Assembly (NCBI GenBank): GCA_030770545.1
Contig: CM061100.1
Span: forward strand, 9,886,501 to 9,950,500
Source: Macropodus opercularis
Lineage: Eukaryota; Chordata; Actinopteri; Anabantiformes; Osphronemidae
DNA length: 64,000 nt
Reading direction: 5' to 3'
Shown here one piece after another: positions 1 through 12,250 of this stretch. The position numbers and the translations under genes were made by a program. Position 1 is the first letter of the stretch, and every line of letters starts with the position of its first letter. A model generated the notes under the pieces. It saw only the letters and a list, made by a program, of their open reading frames with translations, made no database searches and was not told the origin of the DNA.

Positions 1-3000
1 TCTCCCTTGGTTCTATCTTTGCTCTGACACTTTATTCTTTCTTGCTCCCTCTTTCCGCTGTAGCTCACTCCCTTCCTGCAGGACAGGCTTTTTATGTGAT
101 CCAGGTGGACCTCCCTAGTGACATGTGTGTATGTGCGCGTGTGTTGAAGGTGCTGAATTATTCACTCGTGTTTGTGTGTCGGATGGAGGTGCTGACATGT
201 CTGATCGTGGTGTGGTTCTCCTGCTGAAGTTGTGCTGACGGCCTCTTACCTTTTGAAGAGGCCAATTGAGAATTGGAGCCGAAGGGAGGGCTTGAGAGGG
301 GGAGGAGATGATCGTGGAACGTTAGAGCACTAAAATAAGGGAGCGGAAAGAACACAGAATGGAGAATGAAGATGAAGGGAGGGGAGAGTGGCCGAGGGTG
401 GGAGGTTACTCAAGCTATAGTTCCATGTAGTTTGCCTTATCTCCCTGCCTGCTTATTATTCTGGTAATAGAGTTATTACAGGTATCAGCACATGCAGCAC
501 TGCTTTCAATGTAAAAAATATAATTATCGTAAGAAGGAAGGCATGAGGCACAGAAAAGACATGGGATGAGGAGTGGGGGCAGAAAAAAATAAGAGGAAGA
601 AACGGGGAGGATGGAGTGGCATACAAAAGGTGCCGGGAATTTCAAGCCAACAGCGAGATGAGGGGACATGGAGCGAGAGAAAGCGGGAGGGGGATGGCAC
701 ACGGTAAAATCAGCCTGCTTGGAAGATGACAAGTTTTAAAGAGCACCAGTTAGGCCTGTAAAGTGTTTCCTAAGGACTCTTGTTCCTTGAAAAGCACCTA
801 CCTCCTGCCCGTAGACAGGGGCTCTTCTCTGAAGTGACTCGTGCAACATTTCCTCAGTAGTGTTCGGCTACTGGCACTAGGGCGTGTTGCCATTTTGTTT
901 TTCATACAGTCAAACAGTAGTAAACATTTGACAATTTTACGTTTATTTTTTTTCTCTTTTGTTTCTTCTTTTTTTTTTTTTTTTGAAAAAGAGTGTGCAC
1001 CAATGTTAAAGCCATACTTTTTAATTCACGTTCAATGTGAGATCAAGTTCTTTTACAACCAGTAGAAAAGTGTTGAGTTGTTTTGTCTCACCTACAAAAG
1101 AGGCGAAGGTAAAATAAATTCAGGCAATATTTACTCTTACAGTATTAATAGTAATAGTAGATGAAGTAACTAAAGCTAAGCTTCTGATCAGATTAGCTTG
1201 ACAGTTAAACCAGATTTGGTTTAGAGCTGTTATAGCTGGAATGAAAAAAGTAACTGAATGAGTATGATTTGAACCTGAAGTTCAGAAAAGAGCAGCAGCA
1301 GTATGTGTGTGAGGTTGTCTCAGTTGGCTCATTTCCTAAGAACATCTCCATATGTTCATCGCTTTACAACATCTGCCATTCTGCTGCATGCTTTTCTGTA
1401 GGGGGCAACACGCACTGGTGAACTTACTGTGTGTTAATATAGGCAATCAAAGTATGGCATGAAAGTATTTAAACGCCATAAAAATGCCGCACAAACTAAA
1501 ATAAAGGTACAAAACGATATTGCGTGAAGTCCGTACTTTAAGCTTATCAAGTGTCTGCATTTCCGTTTTTTGTGTCTCAACAAAAGACAATGTAGTTTGG
1601 TGAAATAATCAAGCCGGCGTCCTGAAACTCCCTCTTTTTATTTTGTCAGTGATCCGTGCAATTTAATATTTCCAGGGACCTGGCTCCCCTTCCAGAGTCT
1701 GAAGGAAGGAAGCTACTGTAACAGTGCACCATCTCTTTGAAGTCAGTCATGTTTTATAGATAAAAGGAACGAGAGGGAAAAAGAGACAGATTGTCTATTA
1801 TAATACGCTCTAAGACAGCAAAATGCAACGTAGAGCTTGCAAACACATTCAGACTGATCAAGAGCTGCTTAATGAGATTTAACACCTAAAATTGAGGGAA
1901 ATTAAAGCGCATAAGATTTAATTGCATGTGGTAAACTTATTTTTCACACTGGGAGGTCTCCCTTCCCTTTATTCATGTATTGCGTGAAGCTAAGCAGTGC
2001 AACTCTTGCATGCATGATATTAATTCTCACCATTCTCAAAAATGTTTGTTTTTTTTTTTTTTTCGCTTTATGAATGTGGGTTTTCTTATTCTTATACAGG
2101 CATTAGTTTCCAAAAGTGCTTACGGCTGGAGGCAGCAGATTTAGTTTTCCATCTAAGGTAACTTGAATATATTTGGTGAAGCAAGGCATTGAGTAAATAT
2201 TTTAAAGCAACAGTCTGTTGGTTTTGAATCAAAGTCCACACAAACTCTAATTATGTTGCCTTTTGTGTGCTCCTAAAGAGAGCAGACCTTTTGTGGTATA
2301 AACGTAAAATAAACATGTGTGTATAACGCATATGGCAGTGAGTGTGGCAGCGTGACATCCTGCTTGGCCCTGTTGCACAAACTGTGCAATAGTAGCTGTG
2401 GGGTTACAGAAGTTGGTGTAGGAAATCTTTGACAACATGGCTAGTTAAGAGTGATTGATGCCCGCAGCTCCCTGAGCTGTTAAGGAGAGATGAGGGGAAA
2501 CAAGTGATGCAAATGGGACTGGAAGCTGCCTGCTGGCATCTGACTTCAGAAATGGTGATTAAAAACACATTATGACAAAGACAACATCTGGTGGTGCATT
2601 CAAAGTGTCACCCGAAGAGTAGCGTGGCGCTACATTAGCCTGGCAGAACGTGCATGGGGGATGAAAGGTGCGCCGCCAAACTCCCAACTCCCCTGCAAAC
2701 AATGACAAATGGAAAAACAAGTTAAGAATTAAAATCACATTTTCACTGCTTGATGGTGCTTTAGGGAAACAATGACAATGTAATTAGTTTCATTGTCACT
2801 GTAATTTTCTGATCTTCTGGAAATTGGCTTTGAATTTCTGGTTTGCAACGCCAGTATTGATTTAAGAGTGAATAAGATCTGACGCTAGTAGTAAGGAAAC
2901 AAACCGCTGAGCTGTATTTTGTATAGAAGCAATCAATGTGGGGAACTGGCCAAACACTAAGCAGTCATTAGAAATGTTGCGTCACCTTTTAAGCTACAGA

Positions 3001-4599
3001 AAAAGTTACTTACTGGCGACACTTTTCACTGATGGCAACGTCTGGTCTGGCCGGTAGGACTGTTCGCTTAGGGCCGCGTCATTCTGGCAAAGCATGATTG
3101 TCAGGATGAGTTTAGCTCTAGACTGGATGACTTGTCATCAAGGTCATCAGCACACTGCCTGAGGATGGGATCTCAGCACCAAATCAGGTCTCCCACATTA
3201 GTTAAATTACTATTAAGAAGGTGGGCAAGCACAATAAATATGTCATCCCGCATCTGCTGCCTGAGATTAGAAGCAAACATATTTCTACAGTTCTTACCAA
3301 CTGGGCCACGCGTTTGTATTGTGTGGCATTTCATCACACCTGTGTTAATGAGGCAAATGGCAGATAAAGAACATCCAATCTTACTGTCATGCACAGAAAT
3401 ACAAAGACTAAAGAGGAAAACAGGGTAGATGGAGGAACATGTGGACTTGTGAGCAGGCTTAATGAGTAGGAAAAAACAAAATCGAAACATCCTGGGTTCA
3501 CAGACAATTTAAACATCTCTGGGATTAGAAATAGAATCAGAGCAGCAGTCGATTGGTTTTATGCGCAAGCAGTTCGAAGGCATCTAAAACTGTCAGGGAA
3601 AAACTGAAAAGGAGAAACATCATGCCGTCCCACCATTAAACTGGCATTTCTTTCACAGTGCATCTAAAAACTGTGAGAAACACACTGACACTTCAGTCAG
3701 TGCAACTCAAACAAGACAAGGCATAAAAAGTGACATCTCCTTGCTTTAATGTGGGAAATATTTTGACTTCCCCACCGAGTTCAATTAAAACTGGGTTAGT
3801 TGAAACCTTATAATGCTTTCTTTAAATGCGATGCAAAGCCAGAGAGAAATTGTTTGAAGGCAAACCTTCTCCCTTCTCCCTTCGCCTTGACCACAGTGAA
3901 ACACTTCGAGGTAAAAGACAGGGTTTGATAGTCAGATGCGTTAGAAGGTGCAAGATTCAGAAACGCATGCAGACAAATGAATCCTCCTGCCCATGAGCTG
4001 TAATTACTGCTTTCTGGTTTGTTTACAAGAAAACTCAGTGGTTGCTTGTTTAATATTTAGATTTTGTTCAAGTTTTTAAAGGGTTTTTTTTATCTTCCAC
4101 AAAATAATTGATTCATCAAAAACAATAAAATATATAATTAAGTCTTTGTGAGAGCGATGGAGCAGTGAAAAACTGGATGAAATTGCTGTCTCAGTCAGAT
4201 TTAAGATAAATGGTGGAAGGAGATGCAAATTAAAACAAAAAACGAAAACCTGCAATTGGCCAGAGTAGATTGATTGTCCCGTTCGAGTGGAGAAGTTTAA
4301 TTTGTCACGGTCTCATTTCGAATGTAAACACAAATATACACTCGCACACGGAGCCCCACACACCATCGCCACAGCCATGAAAACACAATGTTATGGATTT
4401 ACGCAGACACACAGACGCACGTGAGAGACCCGGCCTGCGTTCCCGTTGTAAATGCTGCAGTTCGTCTGTGCGAGCTGCATTTGAGTTAGTAACTAATAAG
4501 TTTGGCACTGTGTCTTTCTCCCCAGGCCTTCCAAGAGAGCGTGTTGTGTTGCGTTGTGTTGTGGGGTGCAGTGGATGGGGGGTAATCCTTACTACTCCA
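1..4599. other. Non-coding 5' region, no gene seen
   Basis: I see no exon or RNA gene here. The sequence is moderately AT-rich, with T runs at 969-984 and 2049-2063. Between about 1800 and 2060 it is complex and non-repetitive, with homeodomain-type TAAT cores. A SOX/POU motif cluster at 2507-2796 is listed separately. Another octamer, atgcaaat, lies at 4223-4230. It could be intergenic DNA or a 5'UTR intron of cntfr. Confidence 0.6.
2507..2796. promoter_or_regulatory. Candidate SOX/POU motif cluster
   Basis: A POU octamer atgcaaat lies at 2507-2514. Four SOX-type cores follow within 100 bp: aacaatg at 2698-2704, aacaatg at 2768-2774, acaatg at 2775-2780, and the reverse form cattgt at 2791-2796. 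The surrounding sequence is not simple repeat. SOX and POU factors act together in neural enhancers, and cntfr is neurally expressed in vertebrates, so an enhancer is plausible. This is motif inference only. Confidence 0.25.
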
Positions 4600-5010
4600 C
4601 TGCGACCCCCCTCAACTTTCTGCCTGTCGTCGCTCTGTCTTCTTTTTTCCTCCCTTTTTTCGGCCCCAGCGTCCGGAATTTCTGCTTTCTCCATCACCTC
4701 TATCTGCTCTTCTAGCCTTTATCTTTGCGTCCACCCATCTTCCTCTTCCTCTTTTTAATGAAAGCCCCCGGTATTGGGATAATCCAGTGGAGTGTCTCTC
4801 AGTGTCTCCGCTTCATTTCTCTGTATCTCGCTGCTCATCTTCCATTTTTGCATTCCTCCCTCTTCTTCGACTAATGAAATTCCCCCACTATCTTTGTAAT
4901 CCACTCTCTCTCTCTGTCTCTCTCTCTCCACCTTTCTTTTGCTCTTTCTTTTCCTCTTCCTCTCTGTAGACCAGTGAAAGCCTGTGCTGTTGGTCTAATC
5001 CTCGACTGTG
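4600..5010. repeat. Decayed CT-rich tandem repeat with TAATCC sites
   Basis: Three similar segments follow each other. Each has a C/T-rich stretch, then (a/c)(a/g)tgaaa at 4757, 4873 and 4973, and then TAATCC at 4780-4785, 4897-4902 and 4996-5001. Unit spacing is about 116 and 100 bp. The copies are diverged, which suggests an old tandem duplication in a polypyrimidine tract. Overlapping open frames on both strands at 4305-4758 are compositional and not coding. Confidence 0.45.
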
Positions 5011-8000
5011 TGCTCACAGCCTCTTTGTTGGTCAAATCTGACTAATGCCCTCCGTCTCACTCTACAGCACAGGAGCCTATTACCTCATTCCTTTTGGACA
5101 CACACAAACACTTCCACACATGACGGATGCCTTCAGAAACGATGCAATTCCGCTCTGTCTCTGATTTGTAAATGTCTCTGAACAGAATCTGACAGTGTAT
5201 AGTTTCTAAACATCCTATTTAGTATTTTGATGGTTTTTTACATATACTAGAACTTGGTGTGTGTTGTTTTAGTGCATAAAGTACATGCAAAACCATTATA
5301 TGGTGCAGTTACTGTTTGTGTCCTATCTCAGTTATGATAGCTATGGTTTTATTATTACTTTTATTGTTTATATATTATATAGTGTTATATTATAACAGCA
5401 CCTTCCTGCACCACAGGGGATCACATCGACCAATAACAACCTCACAGCTGTCTTTAAAACCTTCATAACAAATGACTTGCTTCATCAAAATTTAACTGTA
5501 AGGCCAATGCTCATATAACATAGAACCTCATCTGTTTTATTCCTGCACTTTGTGGTTTTAGCTGGAGTCCCATAGCTTTACGGCTGTGTTAAATGAGCAC
5601 CTGTTACCTACCTGGGATGATAATCCAACGTGCCCTGTTTTGTGTGACACAAGAAAAGCTTGTGCAGGCTATAGGGACTGTGCGCCACCAGTGTCAGCTG
5701 TGTGGTTAAATTACTCTAGACCTTCAGGCCCAGCAGTAAATCTTTGTATCCAAGAACTGCTGTCGTCATTGATCTGACCTTAACTCACCTGCATCATGAT
5801 GATACTGCACCCAAGCTACAGACTGACCCTGACACCCGTGTTAAGGCCAAAGCAGATTATTTTCAACCTCATGTTCATCAGTCACTTCCTTTATGATATG
5901 ACTTCTCTATTATAGGTCATTATAGGGCAGACAGCGACCTCATGTCACCCCAGTCATCCTCTGCGACGATAACGGCTTTTATTTATGTACCGTTGTTGTA
6001 CCCTAACAAGCTCAGTATTTCTAAGTAACGCTGTGCTACACCAAACTTAGCTGTATGTGCTGCATCATTTTATATATATTGATTGTGATATTTTTCTTCC
6101 TGCGTTTGTCACCAGCAGCACGGAAGCATTGACTGGGATGTCTGGGAGGAATATTTCCTATACTTTACTTATGCACAGTATGTGTGTATGCAAACAGACA
6201 CAGGGGTTTACAGGCGTACAGTATCTGTATGCACCCCCCCCACCGTGTGTGTGAGACTTGAGTCTTACACAATTTTGACAATGTTTGTAATATTGCGCAG
6301 TCATTAGATTGCCTGTTTACCGAGAATGCAATAAATCATGACAAAGCATAACCAAACACAAGTGTGTGTTTATCAACAAGGAAAAGCTGTTTTGGGTCTT
6401 GCGCATTTTTAGCTGTAAATGTGACACCAGGGTTAAATAGTTTCACTTGTGCAGGACTTACATTGAAACCGACGTCTTGTGTTTTCTGCACACGCTGTAC
6501 GTAGGTCACTTGGCAGGTGCTGTTCATGCAGCTTGCAGCATCAAAACCATCAAAATCAAATCAGAAAAGGACGATTTGTTTACACTATGTTAAAATATGC
6601 ACAGCCAACAAAAACAAACGTACAGTTTGCTTCTTCTTTTTAGACTTGTATTACACATTGACATTTGTGCATCTGAGCCGTGCAAGTTTAAAAACACGCA
6701 GTTTCTTTTTCCCCCCTGTGACATTAATCTCACCCACTTTATACTTAAGACACAACATTTTTGAAGTACATCCACATACTGTATAACAAGTCATTTGTCC
6801 CTGGGTGCTAAGAAAATGGTACAAGACAAGACAAATGTTTGACAGCAGATTTCATTCTTTCTTTTTTTTTTTTTATTTCCGCTGGAACAGTTTTTCTTGA
6901 AAATTAGATATCATTTGAACAAAGTGACACCTACTCACTTTTGAAAGCACGGAAAGAAAATGAATTATACACGGCACATTTTAATGAACAGCGGCAGTTG
7001 AAGTCAGTTGTCAGCATCAATAATGTTTACAGCCTTGCCCCAGATCCTCCAGCAATGCTAAATTATCCACTTTAGGTAATGGGTTAGTTTCCAAGAGTGA
7101 CATAAAAATATAAAACATTCAAGGATTAAACTCTGATAGTTTAACCAGCACTCTATTTACTATGTATGTGCTGTACAGTTTACATATCAGAATTTCACAT
7201 CAACTCTTCTGTTTCAAACATCTCTGCTCTGTCTTTGCACTCTCTTTAAGTGTAGACGACCGTATTTCAAACCAGATTCTCTCATGTGGGAAGTTCAACA
7301 TGAACAAGTCAGCCAAAGGTGAAATTCAGCCCTGCCAAGGGAGATTTTCAGCTTACAAGGTCTCAGGCAAGACTCCTGTGATTCATAAAGGGCATGTGGC
7401 GTGAGCGAATAAATGTCTGTATGTGTGTGAGACGGTGTGTGATCACAAGATATACAATGCTGCAAACTGTCTCATCTGTGGAGCCATCTAAGGGTTCTTC
7501 TGTTTTGAAGGCCCCAGAGAGACTTTGGTGGAAGTTTAAAAAAAAGAATTTACCTCATGCACAGCTAAATCAGACAAAGAAGTATTTAATAACAATAAAT
7601 ACTATTGTTAACTAGTTAAATATGGCTACACAATGTGTCAAGTGTGAATCTATGGGAGTTGACGTTTGAGTGACAATCATTCTGTTGTATTTGTAGCAGC
7701 ACTGGAATCTAAATATTACTGGATAAAAGCCAGTGAAGAGTTGAAACATTCATTGGCCTTTGTTGCTATAGTTACGTTACTGTTCATAAGTGTCTGGGTC
7801 ACTCAGCTTTGAGTACCCAACGTTCCCACGTGATTATACAGGCTGCAAAGGTGAGTTACAAGGATCCTTGCAGGTTTTATATGACCTTGGTTTTCAGTTC
7901 GAGAGTTAGACAAACGCGAAGAGACATGAAATAAATATAAAAAATGAATGTGCAAGGTGGCTATATAATGGTTGTTTAGTTCTTTATCACACAAAGGTTT

Positions 8001-11000
8001 TTAATTCATTCATTCCATAAGTGAGTTAGAGTAGGTTAGAGAATAGGAACAGATCAGATGACAAGAACCAGGCTGTTTGTGCAGACAGACTTCATATTTT
8101 TACAACCACTGAAAGCCTGATAAAACATTCAGTTTTCTGGATGTTATAATTAAAAGCAGACAAATGGTTTTAAATTTATAGTGTTTGATTTCAGTAGTGT
8201 TTTGTTGCCGCTGCTGTTGTTGTTGAGCGACTCTTCACTTTTTTTTTCTCACAAATTCTACAAGAAAATCATGGTTTCAATTCTCACCCAAAAACTGAAT
8301 CATATTGGGATCGACAGTGATTTAAATGCCCACATTTGTAAAGGAAAAGTCAGAAATTAAAAAAAGAGCCATACGGGAAAAAGGAGGTGTAACTGACACA
8401 AGTTGAAAATGGTAAGAGATGCAGGCCCACAGACATGGAGAGCATAAACACCAGGGACGGTGAGAGGGAAAGGGTAAAGGTGTCCCCACCTCTCTTGGCA
8501 CCCATCTCTAGCTTCCTGTCTAATCCGACAGAAGCTGCCATGAAATCAGCTCCCCTGCTCCCTGCCTCCTGCCTCGGGTGTAAAACCACGAATCAAGAAT
8601 CAGGCTGACAGAGAAACTGAAGAGCAGGGGCGCTAATCCACCCGTCGGCCTGCAGGCACAGGGATTTGGGACTAACTCCTATCACTTACCGTGAAGGAGG
8701 AGGAGGAGATGGAGGTGGAGGAATATGAGTATCGGCCGAAGAAAACGGCTGTGCATCACATCACTCGCCTCCTTTCTGTCAGTCACGTCGCTAGTTTCGC
8801 CGTCTCTACTTCCCACTATGATAATAAGGCAATTTACTCTATTTCCATTTCCTTTCCAGCGATCACTCACTCTCCGTGTGCGTTTCTCTCCAAACCAAAC
8901 TCCGTCCCGCCTCCATTCCTCTTCATCTTGGCCTCTTTGTGTACACTCTGTCTCCACATCTCTTCCGCTCCATCTTTTTGCAGCAAGCTTTGTTAATACC
9001 AGTCTATCTCTATCCACGCTGTGAGCCAATTTAGCTCCCTAGGCAAAGCTGTGAACTTCGTTACGGCTGCCAGTTGACAAAAAGACAATCAAAACTGTTT
9101 TATTGATATGATATATTGAAGTTAGCAGCCTGTCCATGGGGAGAGATGTCATAACAGATTTGGGGTTTGTTTTTCACGTATTGGAAAAAAAATACACAAA
9201 GTCAAACACATTTTTATTTTCATGTCTTTTGTAGTAGTACAGCATTGATAGAGAGTCTGGGAAGGATGCAAAATGGCCCTAGATGAGACAAAGAAGTAAC
9301 AGTATTGACCAAACCCACTATAGTCTTAAGGCTTTTTGGAGGACAATCTGAAGTTAAACACTGGATTATTGGGATGAACCCTCTAAGTCCTTGGTATCCG
9401 CCAGCTGTAGTTTACGCTGGCAGCGGTGAGAGCAAGGACTTAAGTGTTGGCATTAGAATAAGCTGAAAACAGATTGTAACTGAAACAGCTGATTTGGATT
9501 TATAAAACACACACTGATTAATGATTGGCTGCTGCTGCTTGTATAGTAACAAGTTCAGATGGAGATGCCCCCCGAATTTTAAACCGAGCATTTAAAGGGT
9601 TAGAAGACAGAGAAGAAAAAAAAAAAACAAAAACCAGTAAATTAGCTTTTCTGAAATGTCTTTGGTTTATAGATGGTGCAAAATTAGATTGTCACTTACC
9701 CCTCTTTGTTCTCAGGGAAGAACACATCACGCCACAGCTCTTTTGGCCCTGCGCAAAAGTTGGAGGTTGAGATTGAAGTTGTACAGACGGGCAGTTCTAC
9801 TCGCCCGGATGAGATTGAACCTGTCACTTTGACCCAGAGTAATGTTGTCAGTTGTAAAGGAGTGAGTGCACCTGACTGAGTAACAGGGTAGGAAAAACAA
9901 GTTGTGGCTGTTAAAAATGTGTGAACTGGCTACAAGATCACAAAGTAAAGGAGCAGCTTTGCTTGAACAATTAGATTTCCTGCGTCCATCACGCACATTG
10001 TTTGTTTTGTTTGTTTGTTTTTGATTTAGCGTTACACAGTGGTGCATTATAGATTCCATCCTGTAGCTAATTATTACTCACCATCTGCTAAATGCATTAT
10101 TATGTCGCCACTGATTTTCTCTTTACTCTTTGTCAACGTTTTCTTTATGTATCTTTTGTTTTTGCACCTGTTTGTGCTTCTTTCAACTAGATTGTCTGAC
10201 TTTCTGGAAAACTTTGTGGCTTTTTCTTGTTGAATGTGTTGAGCATGATTTTATTTTTTTAATTTCATCACACAAACGCGACACTCCTGCTAAAATGGCT
10301 TCATTCACTCAGAAGATCCCAACATATGGTTGTAGTGGCGTGATGCAACAGTATCAGGGAGCTATGACATTCACAGTGGAGTCGCTGAGCAGTTAAATCA
10401 ATTACACACAGGTTGTTTTGGAGAGTTCGAGACAACTGTGAAAATAAATGGAAAGAAACTAAACAGCGATGTTGAGCTGGATAAATGGATAAATGGGTGT
10501 TTACTTGAGCTATAGTCACCACAAAGCAGAAAGACAAGATGGTTGCTGTCAAGCCTCTGACCCACAACATAATCAATAGTTTCTTTGATTGTCTGTGATT
10601 ATAGCTGAATGCAGTGTTTTCAAAAAGATCTGTTTGTTTTCTTTTATTTAAAAAAAAAACACACAAAAGAGAGGTGAAGAGGCTAAAAATGACATGAACA
10701 GCCAAAATCAACCAGTAATGATTGGGAGCGTTATGTCATCAGTAATTTTCAACAGTGGTTAGGACCCACTGTTGAAAAACCTTTACGAGAAATATTTGAG
10801 ATGTTAAATCTCCCTTTATAAGTCTCATGAAAGGACTGCGACTGTTTGTTCCATGCTTACTTTCAGTCCTAAATGAGCACACAAAAAGCCAACCCATGAG
10901 ATGAATCATAGTCTAGTTTCTATGTTTAGTTAGAAGTTAGATGATTAGGTTTAAACAGGTAAAAAGGGTAAATGAATGAATTGAATGTGACAGTTCTGCA

Positions 11001-11299
11001 GTAGTTATACAGTTGTGATAATGGACAATAGTTTGCTATCAAGGCCTAAAACTGGATTCATCAATGCTTTGCTTTATAAATAATAAATAAATGAATTGAT
11101 AAATAAATAAAACTCATCTGTGGTTGATGGTGCAGAATAATGTCCCATCATCCATCAGAGCCATTACATAAAAGCAGCATGATGATGCTAATTATCATTG
11201 ATAAGCTGCATTAGTCTCTGGTCACTGAGCCACTTGCTTCCACTGGAATGGCTTCCTTTGTGCCCTTGAGACATTGCATTTAAACCATATAATTTATAG
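5011..11299. other. Non-coding 5' region, no gene seen
   Basis: No exon or RNA gene was recognised. Simple sequence is limited to a C run near 6234-6241, a T run near 6861-6875, an A run near 10650, and AATA-type repeats near 11083-11110. A nested inverted repeat at 9384-9442 is listed separately. Open frames at 8682-9029 run on both strands through CT- and GA-biased sequence and show no protein-like pattern. Confidence 0.6.
9384..9442. other. Nested inverted repeat (stem-loop)
   Basis: An outer 10-bp perfect stem pairs taagtccttg (9384-9393) with caaggactta (9433-9442). Inside it a 6-bp perfect stem pairs gccagc (9400-9405) with gctggc (9416-9421) around a 10-nt loop. The two stems are separated by internal loops of 6 and 11 nt. 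The structure is shorter than a normal pre-miRNA, and no known small RNA was recognised. Confidence 0.4.
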
Positions 11300-12250
11300 C
11301 CAGCCCACTGACTAAGCATTAGACAGACCTCTCTGAGCTGCGTGCTGCAGTGTTGCTTCGGGTACTATTGTGCGTTGTGGTGAAACTGAAGACGTAGGTG
11401 AAACATCAAAAGTGCAACGGGAGAAATGAGAAGTCAAGAGTCCGGATAAATCAGGTGCTTTGGTGCTGCTGCAGCCACGTACTGTACCATACGTCACCAG
11501 CATGCAGGGCGCATGACACGGGCATGTGCTGGACATGACGATCATACCTTAAATACGGCCTGTGTCCTTTTAATTCTACTGCCAATCCCTTCACATGTAC
11601 TGTGGTGTAAAGAAAACAAACAAGAGGAGATGATGGGATGGTACATGTACATTTGCTCATCATCCTCCTTAAAAACACACAGACAAGCGGAGGAGAGACC
11701 CTTTCACCTTGAAATGTGCTGTGTTTCTGTTCAATCTTCTTTCCCTCTTAAAAATTACCTTTCTGAAGGGGACTGGGGTACGGGGGATCAATATATCACT
11801 CAGGCTGCAAATGTATTGTCTTACAAAGGAAGGAGGGAGGGAAGTGGGGGCGAATCAAGAAGGGGAGGAATAAAGACGGGATAAAAAAAAGCAGGGCAAA
11901 GAAGGGGAAGATAATGGAGGGAAGGCACTGGAGAGTGGAAGGAGAGATGAAGGGAGACCGGAGAAGGCAAGAGGAAATGAAGGATAAGGGGTAAATAGGG
12001 TGAGAGAGCTGACGGAGGCTAGATGGATCAAGAATGATGAAACTGTAGAAAAACAGAGGCTGAGAGAGGAGAATAGGGAGGGCAGGAAGAAACAAACACG
12101 TTAGGAAAACTCTGCCAGGTAGCCATTTGTGTTGGCTGGAAAACAAATGAAGGCGAAGGAGGATCAAATGAGAAGAAGTGGGAGCTAAATAAATTGTAAA
12201 TGGTTCTCGTTAGCAATTGTGGGGATATAATTGTTCCTTAAATGACAATT
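11300..12250. other. Non-coding region with purine-rich block at 11826-12092
   Basis: The + strand is dominated by A and G for about 270 bp (ggaggaa, gagagg and ggaaga motifs). On the minus strand this reads as a long Ser/Phe/Leu/Pro frame, which is compositional. Such tracts usually arise from decayed GA repeats and can form triplex DNA. No gene is seen. Confidence 0.55.

Noticed and set aside
4305..4758. Overlapping open frames of 121 and 130 codons on opposite strands
   Set aside because: They lie in CT-biased sequence that is poor in stops, have no recognisable domain, and fit compositional bias.
8682..9029. Frames of about 100 codons on both strands
   Set aside because: No family resemblance, no convincing paired splice sites, and strong CT/GA bias.
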